Source: JAHEZL01 sp046074525 (GTDB lineage: Bacteria; Bacteroidota; Bacteroidia; Flavobacteriales_C; GCA-002722245). Taken from it: DNA of 64,000 nt. Below the pieces are notes generated by a model. It was given only the letters and a program-made list of their open reading frames with translations, was not told the DNA's origin and searched no databases. Both the position numbers and the translations under genes were made by a program. The DNA lies in assembly GCA_046074525.1 (NCBI GenBank), contig JBJTOK010000038.1, positions 124,001 through 188,000 of the forward strand, in the 5' to 3' direction. Below are positions 7,742-17,407 of this stretch, piece by piece; position 1 is the first letter of the stretch, and each line of letters begins with the position of its first letter.

Positions 7742-9151
7742 TTAATTGAGCAATAATTTGTGGGATTTCTCCAGCAACGAGAAAGCCTCCTTGCTCGATG
7801 AAGATTCACAATAAGTTCTCAAAACAGGCTCTGTTCCTGAAGGACGGATCATCAGCCATTCATCATCTCCAAAGAAAAACTTAAAGCCATCGATATCCTC
7901 ACGGCGCGTAATCTTTCTTCCGGCGAATTCGGTATAAGCACCGCTCTTACAGTTTTCCATCACCTTTTGCTTGATCGATTCACTGATGTGCAAATCAATT
8001 CTTTCAAAGGCAAAAGCACCCACGATTTCATATACTTCCTGTACCAGGTCATCCAGGGTTTTGCCTGTTTTGGCCATGTACTCCCAAATGGTGAGTCCCA
8101 TCCAAACGCCATCCCTTTCAGGGATATGCCCCTTGATTGCTACCCCACCCGATTCTTCTCCGCCCAGCAATACATCTTCATTGATAAGATGGTCGCAAAC
8201 GTACTTGAACCCGATTTTGGTAGTCGTCACCTCTAATCCGAGATGCTTGCATAATTTCTTGATTCTATCGGAAACCGAAAAAGCGATCACCACTTTTCCG
8301 TCCATTTTCTTGTATTTCCTGAGGTAAGTAATGAGCAGCAGGATGATGTGGTGTGAATCCACAAACTCCCCTTTGCTGTTATAAAAACCAAGTCGGTCGG
8401 CATCACCATCGGTAGCCAGACCACAGTCGATATCCCCCGCTGTTTTAATCAACTCCGAAAACTCAACGAGATTGCGGTGGATAGGCTCAGGAGCTGTTCC
8501 ATCAAAACCCGGATTATAATCGCAGTGCAGGAAAGTAATATCCGGCAAAAGTTTGCGCATTACAAACTGACCGGCGCCATACATCGCATCGTAAGCAAAA
8601 TTCAGGTTGGATTTTTTGATAAGATCGAGGTCGAAATTAGCTTCCACCTTTTTGATGTACATTGCTTCTAGATCAACGTCTTTAACCAGTCCCTTTTTTC
8701 TGAACTCTTCAAGGGAAATATTTTCGAGATTGTATTTATGTTTATCGGGAATCAGGGCTTCTACTTCGTCTACGTTGTGCGACAACAGCGGGCCACCGAA
8801 TTCTCCCTTGAGTTTGTATCCGTTATAATCGGGCGGATTGTGACTGGCTGTAAGAACTACCCCAAGTGCGGCACCCAGTTCCAAGGTACCCAGCGATACC
8901 ATTGGCGTGCTCACAATCCTGTCGCTTAAGTATACTTTAATACCCTCTTCACCAAGAACTTTTGCCACAGTTTCGGCAAATAATTTCCCGCCGAAGCGAC
9001 AATCGTAACCGATCACCACACCTTTCTGGCTTTTCTCTACTTTACGGAGCCAAAGCACCACAGCTTCGGTCACTCTGGCCACATTATCAACAGTAAAATC
9101 TTTTGCAATTATGGCTCTCCAGCCATCGGTACCAAATTTTATCTTCGTCAT
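7742..9151 (-). CDS. Phosphoglucomutase/phosphomannomutase family protein
   Basis: Transfers a phosphate between C1 and C6 of a hexose through a phosphoserine, feeding nucleotide-sugar synthesis. The four hallmark motifs are present in order in the 469-residue sequence: FGTDGWR (N-terminus), TASHNPP with the phosphorylated Ser (about residue 106), the metal site DGDADR (about 248), the sugar-binding loop GGEESGG, and the phosphate-binding RPSGTEP near the C-terminus. The ATG at 9151 is preferred over an in-frame TTG nine bases earlier. The sequence alone does not decide between glucose and mannose substrates. The gene is divergent from rarA. Confidence 0.92.
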   Translation of the reverse strand: MTKIKFGTDGWRAIIAKDFTVDNVARVTEAVVLWLRKVEKSQKGVVIGYDCRFGGKLFAETVAKVLGEEGIKVYLSDRIVSTPMVSLGTLELGAALGVVLTASHNPPDYNGYKLKGEFGGPLLSHNVDEVEALIPDKHKYNLENISLEEFRKKGLVKDVDLEAMYIKKVEANFDLDLIKKSNLNFAYDAMYGAGQFVMRKLLPDITFLHCDYNPGFDGTAPEPIHRNLVEFSELIKTAGDIDCGLATDGDADRLGFYNSKGEFVDSHHIILLLITYLRKYKKMDGKVVIAFSVSDRIKKLCKHLGLEVTTTKIGFKYVCDHLINEDVLLGGEESGGVAIKGHIPERDGVWMGLTIWEYMAKTGKTLDDLVQEVYEIVGAFAFERIDLHISESIKQKVMENCKSGAYTEFAGRKITRREDIDGFKFFFGDDEWLMIRPSGTEPVLRTYCESSSSKEAFSLLEKSHKLLLN

Positions 9152-9209
9152 TATTCTCAATTTGTGCGGCCTAAATTATGGAAAACTATTTAAAATGAAG
9201 TCGAAATCT

Positions 9210-9217
9210 TATTTTTG
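9210..9217 (+). promoter_or_regulatory. Candidate -7 element for rarA
   Basis: TATTTTTG fits the Bacteroidota TAnnTTTG -7 element but lacks a clear TTTG about 19 nt upstream. The predicted start of transcription (about 9223-9224) falls at the GTG start codon, implying a leaderless or almost leaderless message. Confidence 0.4.
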
Positions 9218-9224
9218 AAAACGA

Positions 9225-10517
9225 GTGGATACAAAATTTTCAAATATACCCCTGGCGGAAAGGATGCGCCCTAAAAGGCTGACCGATTATTTTGGGCAGG
9301 AGCATCTCGTTGGAACTAATGGAGCTCTAACAGCTGCTATTCGCTCGGGATATATTCCTTCTATCATTTTATGGGGACCACCAGGCGTGGGAAAAACCAC
9401 TCTAGCCCAAATCATTGCAGAAGAGACCAAGCGCCCGTTTTTTACTCTCAGTGCTATCAATTCAGGAGTGAAAGACATAAGGGAGGTAATTGATAAAGCC
9501 AGGGAGCAAAACCTATTTAGCCGCGGACTAAATCCTATTTTATTCATTGATGAGATCCACCGTTTCAGCAAATCGCAACAGGACTCATTGCTTGGAGCTG
9601 TTGAAAAAGGAACCATCACATTGATTGGCGCCACTACCGAAAACCCTTCTTTTGAAGTGATTCCGGCCCTCTTGTCGCGTTCGCAGGTGTATGTACTTAA
9701 ACCACATTCCGATGAAGAACTTATTGCCCTATTGAATAAGGCTTCAAAGGAAGATCCTATTTTAAAGCTGAAAGACATTGAGCTTGCCGAAACAGAATCA
9801 TTTCTGCAGATGAGTGGTGGTGATGCACGCCGCCTGCTCAATAACTTCGAGCTGCTGGTAAACTCTAGTCCGAACAAGAAAGTAGTGATCAATAATGCAG
9901 TGGTAAAAGAGCAATTAAAGCTCAATCCAACACTGTATGATAAGAATGGCGAGCAGCATTACGATATCATTTCCGCTTTTATTAAATCTATTCGGGGCAG
10001 CGATCCTAATGCGGCTGTATATTACCTGGCTCGAATGATTGAAGGCGGTGAAAATCCTGAATTCATTGCGCGTCGCTTATTGATTTTATCATCTGAAGAC
10101 ATCGGCAATGCCAATCCCAACGCGATGATGATGGCACAAAGTTGTTTTCATGCGGTGAGCGTAATTGGCCATCCGGAATGCCGAATTATTTTGTCGCAAT
10201 GTGCTATTTACTTAGCTTCTTCGCCAAAAAGCAATGCTTCTTACGAGGCGATTAATAAAGCACAGGAACTCGTTCGTGAAACAGGAAATTTACCTGTGCC
10301 ATTACATATCCGCAACGCTCCTACCAAGCTCATGAAAGATATGGGTTATGGAAAAAACTACCAGTACAGTCATTCTTACGAAAACAACTTTTCCAACCAG
10401 GAATTTTTACCGGAAGAAATTAAGGGAACTAACCTTGTTCAAATGGGGAATAACAAACGTGAACAAGAGCTGAAAGCGGCGCTGGAGAAGTTGTGGAATA
10501 ATAAATACAGGTTTTAA
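9225..10517 (+). CDS. rarA: Replication-associated recombination protein A (RarA/MgsA), AAA+ ATPase
   Basis: A 430-residue clamp-loader-like AAA+ ATPase of the RarA/Mgs1/WRNIP1 family that acts at stalled replication forks. Visible motifs are the N-terminal LAERMRP...GQEHL segment, Walker A GPPGVGKTT (about residues 50-58), Walker B LFIDEIHRF, sensor 1 GATTENPSFE, and the C-terminal MgsA tetramerisation region (IRGSDPNAAVYYLARM...ARRLL as separated blocks). An in-frame stop at 9216-9218 leaves the GTG at 9225 as the only plausible start that keeps the conserved N-terminus. It converges on the PorE-like gene 30 nt downstream. Confidence 0.95.
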   Translation: MDTKFSNIPLAERMRPKRLTDYFGQEHLVGTNGALTAAIRSGYIPSIILWGPPGVGKTTLAQIIAEETKRPFFTLSAINSGVKDIREVIDKAREQNLFSRGLNPILFIDEIHRFSKSQQDSLLGAVEKGTITLIGATTENPSFEVIPALLSRSQVYVLKPHSDEELIALLNKASKEDPILKLKDIELAETESFLQMSGGDARRLLNNFELLVNSSPNKKVVINNAVVKEQLKLNPTLYDKNGEQHYDIISAFIKSIRGSDPNAAVYYLARMIEGGENPEFIARRLLILSSEDIGNANPNAMMMAQSCFHAVSVIGHPECRIILSQCAIYLASSPKSNASYEAINKAQELVRETGNLPVPLHIRNAPTKLMKDMGYGKNYQYSHSYENNFSNQEFLPEEIKGTNLVQMGNNKREQELKAALEKLWNNKYRF

Positions 10518-10547
10518 AGTTCTCTGAGTTTTCCACGAACAAAGAAA

Positions 10548-12515
10548 CTATTGAACAACCATAAACTCCGTCCTCCTGTTATTCGCCCTGCCCTTTTCCG
10601 TATCATTACTATCTATAGGCATTACATCCGCATAGCCTTTGGAAGTCAATCTATCGGCTGAAATTCCATTTTTTACCAGGTATTCCTTCACGGCATTTGC
10701 ACGATTTTGCGACAAAGTTTGGTTATGCGCTTTTGAACCCTGGTTATCGGTATGTCCGCCAACCTCAATTTTCAACGTTGGATTTTTATTGAGAAAGGCC
10801 ACCAGTTTATCCAATTCCGTCTTAGATTCTGGTTTTAAAACATAGGAATCCGTAGCGAAGAAAATGTTTTTCAACACTACTTTTTCATTCACACCAATCT
10901 TCTTCATCGGTACATCTTTACGGAAAGCATCCTCCCCTTTTTTAGGATCGGTGAGCTCAAAATTTTCCGAGAAAAAGAGATAGCCTCCCTCAGTAGAAAC
11001 ATTTAAAGCGTAGTTTTTGCCAACAGGTAAACTCACCAGGAAGGAACCATCCTTAGCATCTGAAAATGACTCCACCACCTGCTTATTGGTCTCCAGATCA
11101 ATCAACTCAAAAGAAGCTCCTCCCAAAGGCTTTTTCGTCTTTTCATCATAAACAATTCCTTTCATATAAGTCACAGGAATCGGCTTGGCACTTTGAGGTA
11201 GTTTGAAATAATAAATATCCATCTCTCCCATTCCTCCTGATCTATTGGATGCGAAGTAAGCCAACTCACCTTTGGCATCGATAAACAAAGTCCTGTCATC
11301 TTCACTGGTATTAATAGGATAACCCAAATTAACCGGATCACCCCACGAACCATCAGGCTGGCGCTTGCACATATATAAATCGCGACCACCCATTCCCGGG
11401 TGACCTGTCGAAGCAAAGTATAAAGTCTGGTTATCAGGATGAATAAATACTCCATCTTCAAATCCGTAAGTATTTATTTTCGGACCCAGATTTTCGGGTT
11501 TCGACCAGGCATTCCCTAAAAAATGAACTACATAAATATCTGATTCACCGTAGGAACCCGCACGTGCACTGGCAAAATAAATATCTTTTCCGTCGGGAGA
11601 AACAGAGGGTTGTGAATCAAAACGACCTGAGTTAACCTGCTGACCCAAATTTACGGGAAGCGACCATTTTCCGCCACTTGTTTTCTTACTAAAAAACAAA
11701 TCACAACTTCCAAAGCCCATTCTTCCTTCACCATAACTTCCATATTCATCGGGACAAATCGTTAATATCATAACGTTTGCCGAAGGCCACATAGATAAAG
11801 CACCTTCGTTGGCAGGAGAGCTGAGAGGTTTTCCAATATTTACTGCAGAAGACCATCCACTTCCTGTTTTTTCACTTACATAAAAATCTTCCTGCTCATT
11901 TTTCTTCCAGTGTCCGGTAGGAAGCATAACAGAGTCGGTCCACACTGAGCGGGTCAATACAAATACTTCCTCATCAATAGTAACATAAGGATTAAAATCA
12001 TTGAATTTTGAATTGATAGCAGGGCCGGCATTAACCGGATTAAAAGGCACCGGATGTTTCACCGCTTCACGTGCAAATGTGCAACTGGCCAGTATTTTCT
12101 CTGCTTTAAACTTTAACTTATCTCCCTTAGTGTACTTTGCCAAGAAAATATTCAAGTACTTCTCCGCCGCATCAAAATCCTGCTGAATAAAATACAAACC
12201 TCCTAAATCGAGATATACCGGAATGAAGAAATCAGGATTGATGCTTAAGGCCTTTTGGATATCATCAATCGCCTTTTGATTTTGTTTTTGATCGGCATAG
12301 ATATAGCTCCTCAAAACATAAGCTTCACAAAACAAAGGATCTTTGTCGATGGCTTTGTTTATTGATACCAAGGCATTTTCAGGATGATACTCCTGCATGG
12401 AAGCAGTTGCAGCTTCGTAATATTCAATAGCTTTTTTCGACTTCGTAGTATACTGCTGCTGTGCAAACAACAACTGTGAAATAGCCATTAAAAATATTGT
12501 AATGATTAATCTCAT
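10548..12515 (-). CDS. PorE-like OmpA family protein (TPR, PD40 propeller, CRD, OmpA)
   Basis: A 655-residue envelope protein starting at the ATG at 12515, which gives signal peptide MRLIITIFLMAISQLLFAQ. Domain order is TPR repeats (about 22-150), a WD40/PD40-like propeller (about 165-430, with repeated SPDGKDIYFAS and PDNQTLYFAS strands), a carboxypeptidase regulatory-like beta domain (about 440-530), and an OmpA C-terminal peptidoglycan-binding domain (GGHTDN...NRANAVKEYL...GYAD). This matches the architecture of PorE of the type IX secretion system. Known PorE is a lipoprotein, whereas this has an ordinary signal peptide with no lipobox Cys, so it may be a paralogue. It lies 12 nt after queE in the same orientation. 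Confidence 0.82.
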   Translation of the reverse strand: MRLIITIFLMAISQLLFAQQQYTTKSKKAIEYYEAATASMQEYHPENALVSINKAIDKDPLFCEAYVLRSYIYADQKQNQKAIDDIQKALSINPDFFIPVYLDLGGLYFIQQDFDAAEKYLNIFLAKYTKGDKLKFKAEKILASCTFAREAVKHPVPFNPVNAGPAINSKFNDFNPYVTIDEEVFVLTRSVWTDSVMLPTGHWKKNEQEDFYVSEKTGSGWSSAVNIGKPLSSPANEGALSMWPSANVMILTICPDEYGSYGEGRMGFGSCDLFFSKKTSGGKWSLPVNLGQQVNSGRFDSQPSVSPDGKDIYFASARAGSYGESDIYVVHFLGNAWSKPENLGPKINTYGFEDGVFIHPDNQTLYFASTGHPGMGGRDLYMCKRQPDGSWGDPVNLGYPINTSEDDRTLFIDAKGELAYFASNRSGGMGEMDIYYFKLPQSAKPIPVTYMKGIVYDEKTKKPLGGASFELIDLETNKQVVESFSDAKDGSFLVSLPVGKNYALNVSTEGGYLFFSENFELTDPKKGEDAFRKDVPMKKIGVNEKVVLKNIFFATDSYVLKPESKTELDKLVAFLNKNPTLKIEVGGHTDNQGSKAHNQTLSQNRANAVKEYLVKNGISADRLTSKGYADVMPIDSNDTEKGRANNRRTEFMVVQ

Positions 12516-12527
12516 ATGCTTCAATGT

Positions 12528-13175
12528 TTATGGTATCCCCATGTATTTATGGGTTTGCAGCGATATGTTCCATTTTGGATGCTGCTGAACGTAATCGATA
12601 ATTTTAGGCAACATTTCCTTGCTCTTGCTCCACTCGGGCTGAAGGTATAATTTGCAGTCGGCATTGGCCTTTGCGGCATGTTCCTCCGCCCAGGCAAAGT
12701 CATTGTTATTGAAAACAATCACTTTTATTTCATGGGCTTTCTGATAGATTTCGGGCATAGGTGGCGCTGTCTTCTTTGGAGAGAGGCAAATCCAATGCCA
12801 TTCACCACTTAAGGGATATGCTCCTGAAGTTTCCACAAAAACCCGCTTGCCGCTTTTAATGAGCTGGGCACAGATGTAATCTAGATTGTAAATTGATGGC
12901 TCCCCTCCTGTTATCACGATATCTTTTGCTGGAAATGCCATGGCAGCATGAACCACATCATCTACATTTTTGAGTGGATGCAGCGATGGATCCCACGATT
13001 CTTTTACGTCACACCAATGACACCCTACATCACAACCGCCAACCCTGATGAAATATGCTGGTTTGCCCGAATTATACCCCTCTCCCTGAATAGTATAGAA
13101 TTCCTCCATTACCGGAAGTTTTTTACCCTGATCCAGTAAAAGTTTATCGCTATCGGAAAGATGGTTTTGCTGCAT
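12528..13175 (-). CDS. queE: 7-carboxy-7-deazaguanine synthase
   Basis: A radical SAM enzyme that contracts 6-carboxy-tetrahydropterin to 7-carboxy-7-deazaguanine on the route to queuosine. The 215-residue protein has the 4Fe-4S/SAM site CDVGCHWC (Cx3Cx2C, Cys48, 52, 55), an EEFYTIQGEG substrate loop upstream and the SAM-binding TGGEPSIY motif. ATG at 13175 is preferred over an in-frame TTG one codon earlier. No other queuosine genes are nearby; it probably shares a transcript with the following PorE-like gene. Confidence 0.93.
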   Translation of the reverse strand: MQQNHLSDSDKLLLDQGKKLPVMEEFYTIQGEGYNSGKPAYFIRVGGCDVGCHWCDVKESWDPSLHPLKNVDDVVHAAMAFPAKDIVITGGEPSIYNLDYICAQLIKSGKRVFVETSGAYPLSGEWHWICLSPKKTAPPMPEIYQKAHEIKVIVFNNNDFAWAEEHAAKANADCKLYLQPEWSKSKEMLPKIIDYVQQHPKWNISLQTHKYMGIP

Positions 13176-13234
13176 CAATCAAAAGTAATAAATAAGTTGG
13201 GCTTTTGATTTACTATAGCCATTCTTTGCTTTCG

Positions 13235-15247
13235 TTACACCCTCACCTTGTTCAGTATGGCGTAATCGGCCAGAAGGAAATCACTCTTTACTTTCTTGTT
13301 TTTCTTCAGATCTTCCATATCCCCTACCAAACGCAACTGCACAGCCTGGTTAGATTGAGACAAAATGGTGTGTCCTGCATCCTTCGCTTTCACCAAAACA
13401 TGGTCGTAAGTCTTCCAGGCAATGGTTATGGGTTGTTCCAACTGTATGAGATACCAGTCTTTTTCCCAGGATATCAGTTCTCTTGAGATGATTTCACCTC
13501 TCATTGGCACTACATTTTTGAGCACACTATCGCTCCTGAAAATATTGATTTCCACATTCTGTCCCAATATCTCCGCTAGGTTGAAATAGTAAGGAGTTAA
13601 ACGATGCGTATTTTTAAGGGTCTCCCAATCCCAGAAACGGAGCGGCGCCCAGTAGTTGCGGACGACATCAAATTTGCTCAAACTGAAAGTAAGGAAAATG
13701 AGCAAAAAGGCCCCTGTTATAATGTCATCCACAAAGGTTTTATTGGCATACTGCGCGCCGTGTTCAAAGGCAATCACCATGTACTCAAACAGGAAAACAA
13801 AGGAAAGGGAATATAATAAATAATCATTGATTTCACGGGCATCATAGTGCGCTGTCGATTCAAACTTAGAGGAGTTATTGATGCAATTATTGATCATAGA
13901 TGACCACACAAACATACTCACCAGCAACTGGAAAAAAGTAAGAAAACTAAAGCTTCTCACCGATTGATTAATGAGCCAGAAATCGTACAAACCATGCAAT
14001 ACCGAAGCAAGTATCAATCCCGCTACAAAATTCACATACACATTGTACTTCCTGATTTTCTTGCCCAGCACAATGAAATAAGCAATCAGTGAGGTGTTGA
14101 ACATATGTGAAACCGTTGCCGACAGTGCCCTGCCCTGAATCTTATTCAACCCACTGTGATCGAAATAAAAGATATTTTCAATGAAGGCAAAACCCAGGGC
14201 CGAAACTGCCGCAAAAATGATGTAATCTATCGGCTCCTTAATGACTTTCCTGAGTAAGACCAATGCGATAAGAAAAGGTAATATTTTCACAATTTCTTCA
14301 ACGAGTCCGATCCCAATAATACAATACATTAAATCATGCATGAGTCCGCCGTTCAGGGTAAACTGATACTCGTATTTAAGATAATCCGTGAAATAGGAAG
14401 TCATGAACGCGAAAAGCATTCCTAAAATCAGGGTGAACACCAATGGAACACTATTGCCTTTTTGGTAAAAATCAACCTTAATAAGATACACCATCCATAC
14501 CATCAGCACCAATAAAGCACCAGCAAAACCAAAGACATTAAAGCCCATAAAAAAGCGACTCACTACACTTTGCGCATAACTACCCCAATCGTGTTTTAAA
14601 AAATAAGCTTTGCGTTTCAGAGAAACACTCAGGTGATCGGCCCCCATATTTGATTTAGCAAGAGCATACAAGGCATCCAGATTATTGGTGTACAGCTCGC
14701 CCAAATTCTGATAGGCTCCTTCAACAAAACCATTGTTTTCCAGTTCGGTTAGATAGGCCTTTTTGGCCCTGGCTGTATCTATATAAGAAAAGAGGTTGCC
14801 GTACAGGTAATGAAGATAAGGCAATTCACGATTTTTGACCGCTCCATAATGCGTCACGGCCTCATCATACAACCCTATTTTATTGTAGCACAAGCCGAGT
14901 CCGAAATGCCCGATGTCCAGACTCTGGATCGAATCGCTTTTGAGAAAATGGGAATAGAATTTGAAAATCTCGTCGTCATCTCTTATTTCCGGGGATGAGA
15001 ACACTCGGGTAACTTCTTTGTCGCGATCGAAATGAGCCGTAATAAACTCGTAATGGTAGTAAATATTGAAACTATCTTCCGCTATTAATTCCTTGTAAGT
15101 ATTTTCCAGCTGATTGTAATCTTCCACCAGTTTATACTGTTCGGCCTGTTCCTGTAAAGATGAAAACCTGGGCTCACCAACAAAAAAGTTGACGGCCAGG
15201 AAGAGGACACCCGCAACGGGAAGGATATAAAAAAGGAAACCTTTCAT
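13235..15247 (-). CDS. PrsW-family intramembrane protease with N-terminal TPR-like domain
   Basis: A 670-residue membrane protein. After one N-terminal membrane helix, residues about 30-210 look like degenerate TPR helices (GLCYNKIGLYDEAVTHYG, QNLGELY). The PrsW core follows with the three family motifs in membrane segments: EEIVK (Glu317-Glu318...Lys321), FIENIFY (Glu357) and HGLYDF (His418, Asp422). More membrane helices and a C-terminal soluble beta-rich region (about 540-670) follow. In Bacillus PrsW performs site-1 cleavage of an anti-sigma factor, but no sigma/anti-sigma pair is in the window, so the substrate is unknown. Confidence 0.85.
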   Translation of the reverse strand: MKGFLFYILPVAGVLFLAVNFFVGEPRFSSLQEQAEQYKLVEDYNQLENTYKELIAEDSFNIYYHYEFITAHFDRDKEVTRVFSSPEIRDDDEIFKFYSHFLKSDSIQSLDIGHFGLGLCYNKIGLYDEAVTHYGAVKNRELPYLHYLYGNLFSYIDTARAKKAYLTELENNGFVEGAYQNLGELYTNNLDALYALAKSNMGADHLSVSLKRKAYFLKHDWGSYAQSVVSRFFMGFNVFGFAGALLVLMVWMVYLIKVDFYQKGNSVPLVFTLILGMLFAFMTSYFTDYLKYEYQFTLNGGLMHDLMYCIIGIGLVEEIVKILPFLIALVLLRKVIKEPIDYIIFAAVSALGFAFIENIFYFDHSGLNKIQGRALSATVSHMFNTSLIAYFIVLGKKIRKYNVYVNFVAGLILASVLHGLYDFWLINQSVRSFSFLTFFQLLVSMFVWSSMINNCINNSSKFESTAHYDAREINDYLLYSLSFVFLFEYMVIAFEHGAQYANKTFVDDIITGAFLLIFLTFSLSKFDVVRNYWAPLRFWDWETLKNTHRLTPYYFNLAEILGQNVEINIFRSDSVLKNVVPMRGEIISRELISWEKDWYLIQLEQPITIAWKTYDHVLVKAKDAGHTILSQSNQAVQLRLVGDMEDLKKNKKVKSDFLLADYAILNKVRV

Positions 15248-15428
15248 TCAGTTCTGACTTACGCAGGAAAACGGGAATAAGTTTAGTTAATTTATTTTAC
15301 TCAACATACCGATAAGCTAAAGTCCTTGAATTCTGCTTAGAAGATCGAAGCTGCGTGTTTTGATATTAAGAGGAGATGCACAGCTTCGGGCTTTTAAGCA
15401 CAAAGCAAGAAAAAACGATAAGGATAAC

Positions 15429-16196
15429 TTAACGGATAGAACTCACAAACTTTTTTGTTGCTGCTGCAACATCCCCATCAATATTGACTGCCTTTACAAA
15501 AGCACTGCCAATAATGGCGCCACTGGCAAAGCGATTAGCTTTCTGGTAGCTCTCCTGATTGGAAATATTAAACCCGACAATAGTTGGTGATTTCAGGTTC
15601 ATTTTCTGAATGCGGGACAAGTACTCTTCTGCCCCATCAATCCCCACTTTTTTACCCGTAGTACTTGCCGATGACACGAGATAAATAAAACTATTGGAGT
15701 TTTGATCAATAAAGCGGATGCGCTCTTCTGAAGTTTGCGGAGTAACAAGGAAAATATTCTTAAGGTTGTAGTGATCAAAGATTGTTTTGTAATCATCTAA
15801 ATACTGCTGCATGGGCAAATCTGGAATGATAATGCCATCCGCCCCTGCTTCACTGGCAGCTTTTGCAAAATTCTCAATGCCAAACTGCAACACCGGATTG
15901 ATATAACCCATCAATAAAATCGGGATTTTCACTTCTTTACGGATGTCCTTCAGCTGACTCAACAGCAACTTCAAAGTCATGCCGTTTTTGAGCGCCACCG
16001 TGCTGCTGTCCTGAATTACCGGACCATCTGCCAAGGGATCAGAAAATGGAATGCCCAGCTCAATAAAGTCAACCCCGGATGCTTCCAGGGCTTTCACAAT
16101 ATCAGCAGTGTCATTCAGCTTGGGAAAACCTGCTGTAATGAAAATAGAAAGTATGTTGTTTTTCTTTTGCTGAAAAAGAGAATCTAAACGGTTCAT
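15429..16196 (-). CDS. trpA: Tryptophan synthase alpha subunit
   Basis: Cleaves indole-3-glycerol phosphate to indole, which is channelled to TrpB. The 255-residue TIM barrel has the FITAGFP start, the catalytic Glu in FIELGIPFSDPLADGPVIQ, the GYINPVLQFG segment, and the phosphate-binding GFNIS and GSAFVK loops. It is the last gene of the trp operon and its ATG overlaps the trpB stop by 4 nt. The 181-nt spacer after it (15248-15428) holds only a weak inverted repeat at 15346-15388. Confidence 0.97.
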   Translation of the reverse strand: MNRLDSLFQQKKNNILSIFITAGFPKLNDTADIVKALEASGVDFIELGIPFSDPLADGPVIQDSSTVALKNGMTLKLLLSQLKDIRKEVKIPILLMGYINPVLQFGIENFAKAASEAGADGIIIPDLPMQQYLDDYKTIFDHYNLKNIFLVTPQTSEERIRFIDQNSNSFIYLVSSASTTGKKVGIDGAEEYLSRIQKMNLKSPTIVGFNISNQESYQKANRFASGAIIGSAFVKAVNIDGDVAAATKKFVSSIR

Positions 16197-17407
16197 TGCT
16201 TGTTGTTCTTATCGAAATATTGAATGTAGGTAGCCAGATCTTTATCGCCTCTTCCCGACAAATTAACTACCACCACATCGTCCTTTTTAAACTTTGCTTT
16301 TTTGAGATATGCCAGGGCATGCGCCGATTCCAGCGCTGGAATAATCCCTTCCAATCTGCAGAGCTCAAACCCTGCTTCCACCGATTCATCATCTGTAGCA
16401 GAAGCAAAAGTCCCTCTGCCCGATTTGAACAGATGCGCGTGTACCGGACCGATTCCCGGATAATCCAATCCGGCAGAAATGGAATGCGGCTCCACAATCT
16501 GACCATCTTCGGTTTGCATCAGCAGAGTTCTGCTGGCATGGATGACGCCTTCAGTTCCTCTTGCTGTAGTTGCCGCAGTTTTATCTGTATTTACGCCATG
16601 TCCCGCTGCTTCCACTGCTACCAACTGCACTTTGGTATTATCCAGGAAATGATAAAAAGCCCCGGCAGCATTACTGCCTCCGCCCACACAAGCCACCACC
16701 ACATCGGGATAATCCCTTACTTCTTTTTCCTTGAGTTGTTCCTTGATTTCTTCGCTGATTACCGATTGCAAACGCGCCACCAGATCAGGATAAGGATGCG
16801 GTCCTACAACCGATCCGATTATGTAATGCGTATCCACGGGATTGTTGATCCAATCGCGGATGGCTTCGTTAGTAGCATCTTTAAGTGTTTTGCTACCGCT
16901 CTCTGCCGCTACTACTTTAGCGCCCAGCATCATCATACGCTTTACATTGGGTTCCTGACGCTTGATATCTACAGCACCCATGTATACCACACACTCCATA
17001 TTCATGAGCGCACAAACCGTAGCTGTAGCCACACCGTGCTGACCCGCGCCGGTTTCGGCAATAATGCGTTTTTTACCCAATTCCCTGGCCAGTAAAATCT
17101 GACCGATGGTATTGTTTACTTTGTGTGCTCCTGTATGATTCAAATCCTCTCTTTTGAGATAGATTTTAGCACCGTATTTTTCTGATAGTCTTTTCGCGTG
17201 GTACAGCGGAGAAGGTCTGCCAACATAATCCTTCAGCAATCCTCGGAATTCTTTCTGGAAAGATTCCGAATTAAGGATGCGCAGATAATTATCTTCCAGC
17301 TCCTTCACATTTGGGTACAGCATTTCAGGGATATAAGCTCCCCCGAAATTTCCATAAAACCCTTTTTGATTTACACTATACGGCGAATATCCGATTGGCT
17401 CATTCAT
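16193..17407 (-). CDS. trpB: Tryptophan synthase beta subunit
   Basis: PLP enzyme joining indole and serine to make tryptophan. The 404-residue sequence contains the PLP lysine in HTGAHKVNN, the ETGAGQHG loop, and the phosphate-binding GGGSNAAG motif, all typical of TrpB1. The ATG at 17407 is chosen because the preceding 12 in-frame codons are not conserved in the family and because it gives a 4-nt overlap with the trpF stop, as seen for other pairs in this operon. Confidence 0.97.
   Translation of the reverse strand: MNEPIGYSPYSVNQKGFYGNFGGAYIPEMLYPNVKELEDNYLRILNSESFQKEFRGLLKDYVGRPSPLYHAKRLSEKYGAKIYLKREDLNHTGAHKVNNTIGQILLARELGKKRIIAETGAGQHGVATATVCALMNMECVVYMGAVDIKRQEPNVKRMMMLGAKVVAAESGSKTLKDATNEAIRDWINNPVDTHYIIGSVVGPHPYPDLVARLQSVISEEIKEQLKEKEVRDYPDVVVACVGGGSNAAGAFYHFLDNTKVQLVAVEAAGHGVNTDKTAATTARGTEGVIHASRTLLMQTEDGQIVEPHSISAGLDYPGIGPVHAHLFKSGRGTFASATDDESVEAGFELCRLEGIIPALESAHALAYLKKAKFKKDDVVVVNLSGRGDKDLATYIQYFDKNNKQ

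Noticed and set aside
15346..15388. Inverted repeat CGAAGCTG...CAGCTTCG after trpA
   Set aside because: Arms pair only over about 7 bp with a bulge, long loop and no T tract, so not a convincing terminator.
16196..17095. 300-codon open frame opposite trpB
   Set aside because: Antisense to a strongly conserved gene, composition of a codon-shadow frame, no recognisable domain or start context.
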